A DNA stretch of 64,000 bases from positions 28,282,098-28,346,097 of the forward strand of contig NC_092796.1 of NCBI RefSeq assembly GCF_918797505.1, written 5' to 3'. The position numbers were made by a program, and so were the translations under genes. Below the pieces are notes generated by a model. That model saw only the letters and a program-made list of their open reading frames with translations, made no database searches and was not told the origin of the DNA. The DNA comes from Bemisia tabaci. Lineage: Eukaryota; Arthropoda; Insecta; Hemiptera; Aleyrodidae. Shown here one piece after another: positions 59,257 to 64,000 of this stretch (positions are counted from its first letter, which is position 1; each line of letters starts with the position of its first letter).

Positions 59257-60514
59257 AGAGTATCAGTATCTCTTAGCCAATCTTTATCCATAATTATGCT
59301 GCTATGCTCAGAAAAAGTGCAGTATTTTGAATATAACCATGCCATTTCCTCCCATGCATTATTAAAAAAACTCTGAGCATGTCCTCAAAAGGTATAAATG
59401 TATTTTGTGCGTTGAACTAAGGAGTCCGATGCACCAGTGCAGCGTTAGGTTTTTTACACCGAAGCTTCCACCTCTTTTTCTATGACATCGTATGTTTTCA
59501 TCAATTTCCAATAGTTTAGCATTTTGTACTTTCTGTTAGGATTTCTAATACAAACTGCGGGATAATGAACATGTTGCTGGACATATCTGCTAAGTGAAAC
59601 AAGCTCATTTTCATTGCATTTTCTATTAATGATATCTCTCCATACTTTTTAATTAATAGTTATCATTGATATTGCTTAATGTTTCTCTCCATTGCATTGT
59701 TTCAAAATCCCCAATTATTTTTCACTTCTTTTTTAAGAGGAAGAAATTAGCTGAAATATCTGCTTGAAATTTTCTGTGAGTGTTTTTGAACAAGTGACAA
59801 GAATTCACTGTACATTTAAAGAAAAAAATTTTTGGTCACTTGTCTCAAACAAGAAATAAAACACCGGCAGTGATTTGCAATTCTACAAGGAAAGATGTCT
59901 GTTTTCAACTTCAGAAATAGTTAAGGGGGTATGTTATTTGCAAATAGCCTTACACCGTGACATTTCTAATAGTAAAGTTCATGACATCGGCTGGTCCACA
60001 ATTGATATTCTGCGTTTGTCTGATGGACAGGAGGAGACTGAGGGAAAATTTAGGGATATGATTGGTCAGCCATGTCCCTTGGTTGACCGGGATTTCTGGC
60101 TCAAGTCCTCAGTCCTAGGACTAAATAATCGGCTAGCTGAAGGCATCTTTCGATGGCGGACAACTAGTCAATTACTCAATACATTGAAAGGCTGCAGCCA
60201 GGGATCCCTAACAATTGATCAACGCAGCCGACCCATCAAAAGTTCTGTTTTTCCTTAGTCTAGTCTTGTCCAACAGAAAAACAAAACATTTCATTGATCA
60301 AGGGACTGCAGGCAGACCTAGGTAATTAACCGGATATTTAAAATTTAAGCAGTTACAAAGTGATTGTAGAATTGAATTACCCCAGTGACATATGTCAGCT
60401 CTCAGTACCTAACTATTTTTGCAAGAAAAATGAATAATTTTCATCGTCAATAACATAATTTCTACCAACAATTATCTCGTTAACTTTCATCTTATTTTTT
60501 TTTTTTTCTTTCAG

Positions 60515-60650
60515 ATGCTCTCAGATCTACCCACCGAAATTTTTCTAGTCTTCTCCATTGTAAAGAAAATGTAAACTACTTGGTGCCAGTTACATCTGAT
60601 CTCCCACCATCTTGCCAATGTCAAAGATTGTGTTCTACCCAACTAAAGGC
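60515..60650 (+). pseudogene. Possible F-box exon remnant
   Basis: A good polypyrimidine tract and CAG acceptor (60505-60514) lead into MLSDLPTEIFLVFSIVKKM and then a stop codon at 60572-60574. LPTEIF.VFS is the start of a classical F-box. Past the stop the same frame gives CQLHLISHHLANVKDCVLPN, faintly like the rest of an F-box. Without the stop it would read as one domain. It could be chance; weak evidence. Confidence 0.22.
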
Positions 60651-61285
60651 CTGTCATTACGAATCCATTCTGGACAGAATCTTCTCTTTCTCTGTCATAT
60701 CTACCGTAGTTTCATGTTACCTCAGCTAGTCGCAATAGACTACTTGTCATAACTCCTAAAACTTTTGGGGAAGAATAATTACCAGAAAATAGTGTGGTGT
60801 TTTGTTACTACTTTCAGTTACCAAACTTTCATATGTTTTTGCGTTTGCAAACTTTGAAATATGGCCATACAATCTCTTTAGGATAAATTCAGTCTGAATA
60901 TTAGTGCCATTTCATATTTGTGCTTCTCGGTTAAACCAAAAGTTAACTTTCTTACCCTCAAAATTGGCTGAAATTTTTTTTCGCACTATAAATATTCTTT
61001 TCTTTGTAAATTTAGATTAATTGCATCTAATTCTTCTTTTAGTGTTAAGTCATTCAACGTAGTTAGTCAATGAGTGAAGCGTTATTAACAACGCTATCAA
61101 TCCTTCTAGTTTGAAGCTAGTGTAAAACCAAAGTTTTTCTTTAGTCTAAAGTGTCTAATTTAGTCAAAATGAATTTTGAAAATTCAAGTCACTTTTGGAA
61201 GTAGTAATTCTACTTGTTCCGTTTTTTTTAATTATTATTCATTGTTCGTTTTGCATCCTGAGTTTTTGATGCTCATCTAATCATC

Positions 61286-64000
61286 ATGAAAACGAACAGA
61301 GAAACAAGTCAAATCCCAAAGGAAGGGGAGAAAGTAGACAACACAGAAGCAGCTCGCACAAAGAAGAAAAAGATGGTCGCAGCTAAAAAGGACTTAGCGC
61401 ATCAGTGTCCCAAGTGTTCGAAAAGATTTAGTGTCTCGTACTACTTGAAGAAACACCTGAGAATCCATAGCGGGGAGCGACCTTTTGCCTGCAATTTATG
61501 TCCGAAACGATTCGGTCAAAAAAGCACTTTGATCAATCATCAGCTTTGTGTTCATCAAATCGGAGAAGCCAAAAAATTCCCTTGCCCATACTGCGAGAGA
61601 GTATTTCCAATGAAAGATAGGCTCAAGCTCCACATAAGCGTTCACACAGGGGAGAAACCTCACAAGTAAGTTTATTTAAGTGCTTCTTATTACCTAATTA
61701 ATTTTTTCTAAAAAAAAATTGTTTTCCTAATTTTTAATCCTAATCAAATTTCACATATCCTTAGCTGTAATTCAAGATCAAGTTTTTTAAAATCTTTTTA
61801 TTATTATAACCCAACTGGGGGAAGGGAAGACTACTGAGGTACGAGGATAGGGAGTGTATGAAGTAAGGAAATGGTAGAAAGCAGACAAATAGGAACGGAA
61901 TGGGATTAGCCAATGGCTATTTTGAAAAAAAAAGGGAAAAAAATTCAATAAGTTGTACGGCGTTTTGTGATGCGTAGAGTGATGCAATCCTCCTGTTAGT
62001 TCAGAACTTCAAACAGGTTTTTCTCTAAACAACGTTTTTTACCTTTAAGTACACTTTCTTCAGGATCTACTGGATGGATTTACAAAAACTTTGTTTTACT
62101 TTATTCCTAACCTTTTTATCTTCTTCTTCTTCGTTGTTATTAGTGGGTTTACTTCAACCTTTTTTTTCTAAGCACAGACAAGTGGGTTTTCCTTATTATT
62201 CTTCAAAAAGAAAAGAAAAAAGAAAAAAAGAAAAAAATTGAGGGCCTCATTTACTCATTTTCTTTTAGTTTTAAAAAAATGATGGCACTGGTCGGACATC
62301 ATTATCTGTTCTGTCCTCACTTCATATTCTTACTTTTACATAAGTCAGAAATAATGTAACGGTTTAGTCAAGAATTATAAAATAATTCTCGAAAATGTTC
62401 TCTAGAGCGGACAAAGAGATGTATCATGTGCCAATCCAATTTTCACCTGTTGTTGTTGTGTTTCTGGTCCCATAGTACTAAGGATTATCATCAGTTGTGA
62501 GCACCTAATGCAGTTACCAAAAAGTTGATTTTGGTGTATCGCACTCATTTGTCGCTCAGGTTAATCTGTATCCGTTCATCGAGATTCTCATGAGTCTTTG
62601 CTACATCCAAAGTCAGCAGCACCAGTGGCGTGGCGTGCTTTGCGCTGTATCAATTGATCTGCCATTCAAACCTATGAAAAAGATTGGTAAACAGGATGTT
62701 CGCAACAAACATGATGATCGATTCTTTACCACAGATTCAAATGGAGGAATATCAATAATCGATCTTTTATGCCTCGCCACTGAGTAGCACCCTGTAGCAT
62801 CTTTGCTGAAAAGTGTTGAAAACTAAAAATGATAAACATTATTGCTTAATATCTGTCAGCGAAGGCAATGAGTGCTATATCTTATATTCACTGCAATGCA
62901 GCATCAGAACGTCCCTCGCATATTTAGTCACTGAAAGTTTGTATAACATTTTGCCAACACATCTCAGTTTTCAAGTCCAAAATCTTTCAACCAAAATAAA
63001 AGAATCTAAAGTTGAGCTTTAGTAGTTTCCACCAGATTTTTTCCATGAAGAGCCATCTCTCATACTCATCAACTGATAGTAATTGCCAATGGCATGGCAG
63101 CCAATTCATGTAGCTGTTGCTTAGAAAAAGTAACGGCTAAATAGGACTGAGTTCATGTTGTCTGTTAGATTGAAAGTTAATTACTCTCAATAGATGGCTT
63201 CATACCATTTGTCTAAAGTTAATTTGCTTTGCATTTCAGATGCTGTTTCTGCAAACAGCGATTTGCTCGAGGTAGTCAAGTCATCCAGCATATGCGTAAA
63301 CATTCCCAAGCAAGACCGTACGAGTGCGATGATTGTGGAGCCAAATTTGCTGCCCGTATTACATTGGCACTGCATTGTAAAAGGCACTTGGGTGTATTGG
63401 ATTATGTCTGCAACATATGTGGGAAAGCCTTTTTACGCGCCGATGGTCTCCAAAAACACATCACCAGCCTTCACTACAATGTAAAGGCTTTCAAGTGCAA
63501 GATCTGCAATCAGCAATTCAAAGGTCACATTCTGCAGCATCTGCAAACTCATCGAAAGGAGAAACCCTTCAAGTGTCAGCATTGTCCAGCCACATTCATT
63601 CAGAAATCTCAACTGAAGGTCCACGAACGTAAACACACCGGTGAAAAACCCTACGAATGCCAGTTCTGTCATAAGACATTTGGTCACTCAACAGTTCTTA
63701 ATATGCATGTCAGGAAACACACCGGTGAGCGCCCTTTCAAATGTTTGATTTGTGAAAATGTGGCATTTTTCCAACTGCCTCATCTTAAAAAGCATATGAA
63801 AAGTATCCACAAAACAGATTGTCCGTACTATTGTGTCACATGCAAGACATTTTTTAAAGCTAAAAGTCAGCTCATCAAACACGAATCTGACTGTTGCCCT
63901 GAGTCAGCATCTGAGCGAAAATTTTACACCGCTCCTCTCTTGCAGCCGACGACCAACAGCATGCCCATCACAAGGATGCGCCTGTTGTTGGCAGTATTAT
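61286..64000 (+). CDS. C2H2 zinc-finger protein (3' partial)
   Basis: Probable DNA-binding nuclear protein. Exons 61286-61665 and 63240 onward, open to the window end; at least 380 residues. The start is the first ATG after an in-frame stop at 61259. The first 40 residues are Lys/Glu-rich (RTKKKKMVAAKKD, a possible nuclear signal). Eleven zinc fingers follow: three in exon 1 (first Cys41, Cys44, His57, His61) and eight in exon 2. The intron lies just before the first cysteine of finger 4 (GEKPHK/CCFC). Canonical TGEKP/TGERP linkers join fingers 3-4, 8-9 and 9-10. Finger 7 (CKICNQQFKGHILQHLQTH) is two residues short, and finger 11 ends in Cys (HESDC), a C2HC form. No ZAD, BTB or SCAN domain is visible. 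After finger 11 a low-complexity tail begins. Exact orthologue unknown. Confidence 0.93.

Larger units (their letters stand above)
57112..61285. other. Intergenic region between BPNT2 and the zinc-finger gene
   Basis: Four kilobases upstream of both flanking genes, so both promoters should be here. It holds the decayed MITE at 59033-59256 and an F-box-like fragment at 60515. A GC-richer patch near 58150-58290 could be the promoter or first exon of the zinc-finger gene. Frames of 117 codons (57308-57661, minus) and 127 codons (59875-60258, plus) resemble no family I know. Confidence 0.55.

Noticed and set aside
59875..60258. 127-codon plus-strand frame before the zinc-finger gene
   Set aside because: Composition looks more protein-like than most, but I recognise no motif and see no matching splice partner. 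Left unannotated.

Overview
The window is animal nuclear DNA, AT-rich, with small exons joined by GT-AG introns and many short inverted-repeat transposons (MITEs) in introns and intergenic DNA. The protein sequences and repeat style fit an insect. I lean to a hemipteran, perhaps a whitefly, but that guess rests on repeat style and is weak. No bacterial, viral, CRISPR, tRNA or rRNA feature was found.

Layout, left to right. (1) 1-11611: UBA2 copy A, the SUMO E1 catalytic subunit, exons 2-11 with exon 1 off the left edge, plus its 3' flank. (2) 11612-17237: a junction, then the C-terminal half of a retinol-dehydrogenase-like SDR gene whose N-terminal exons are absent. (3) 19224-21110: RpL29 on the minus strand. 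(4) 22258-29430: UBA2 copy B, complete in 11 exons, 613 aa. Positions 1-11611 and 22708-34311 are the same DNA at roughly 99.7% identity. (5) 34425-38049: CDIPT, phosphatidylinositol synthase, minus strand. (6) 38620-51867: MDH2, mitochondrial malate dehydrogenase, complete, with two MITE-filled introns of almost 5 kb. (7) 53080-57111: BPNT2, Golgi 3'-phosphoadenosine phosphatase (IMPase family), minus strand. (8) 61286-64000+: a C2H2 zinc-finger gene running off the right edge.

The genes are unrelated housekeeping loci, not a pathway cluster. Two pairs are head to head and may share promoter DNA: RpL29/UBA2 copy B (1.15 kb between start codons) and CDIPT/MDH2 (570 bp).

The main structural story is a probable tandem duplication with a unit of 22,700 bp (11612-34311). 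The left repeat ends exactly where the SDR-RpL29-UBA2 block begins. This predicts that the 11 kb to the left of the window holds another SDR 3' half, another RpL29 and UBA2 exon 1. It also explains why the SDR copy here lacks its front half. An assembly artefact (two haplotypes laid end to end) is the main alternative.

The rest of the interest lies in repeats: at least six MITE or foldback families, including a 435-bp near-complete foldback between two convergent genes. I saw no sign of a previously undescribed multi-gene system.
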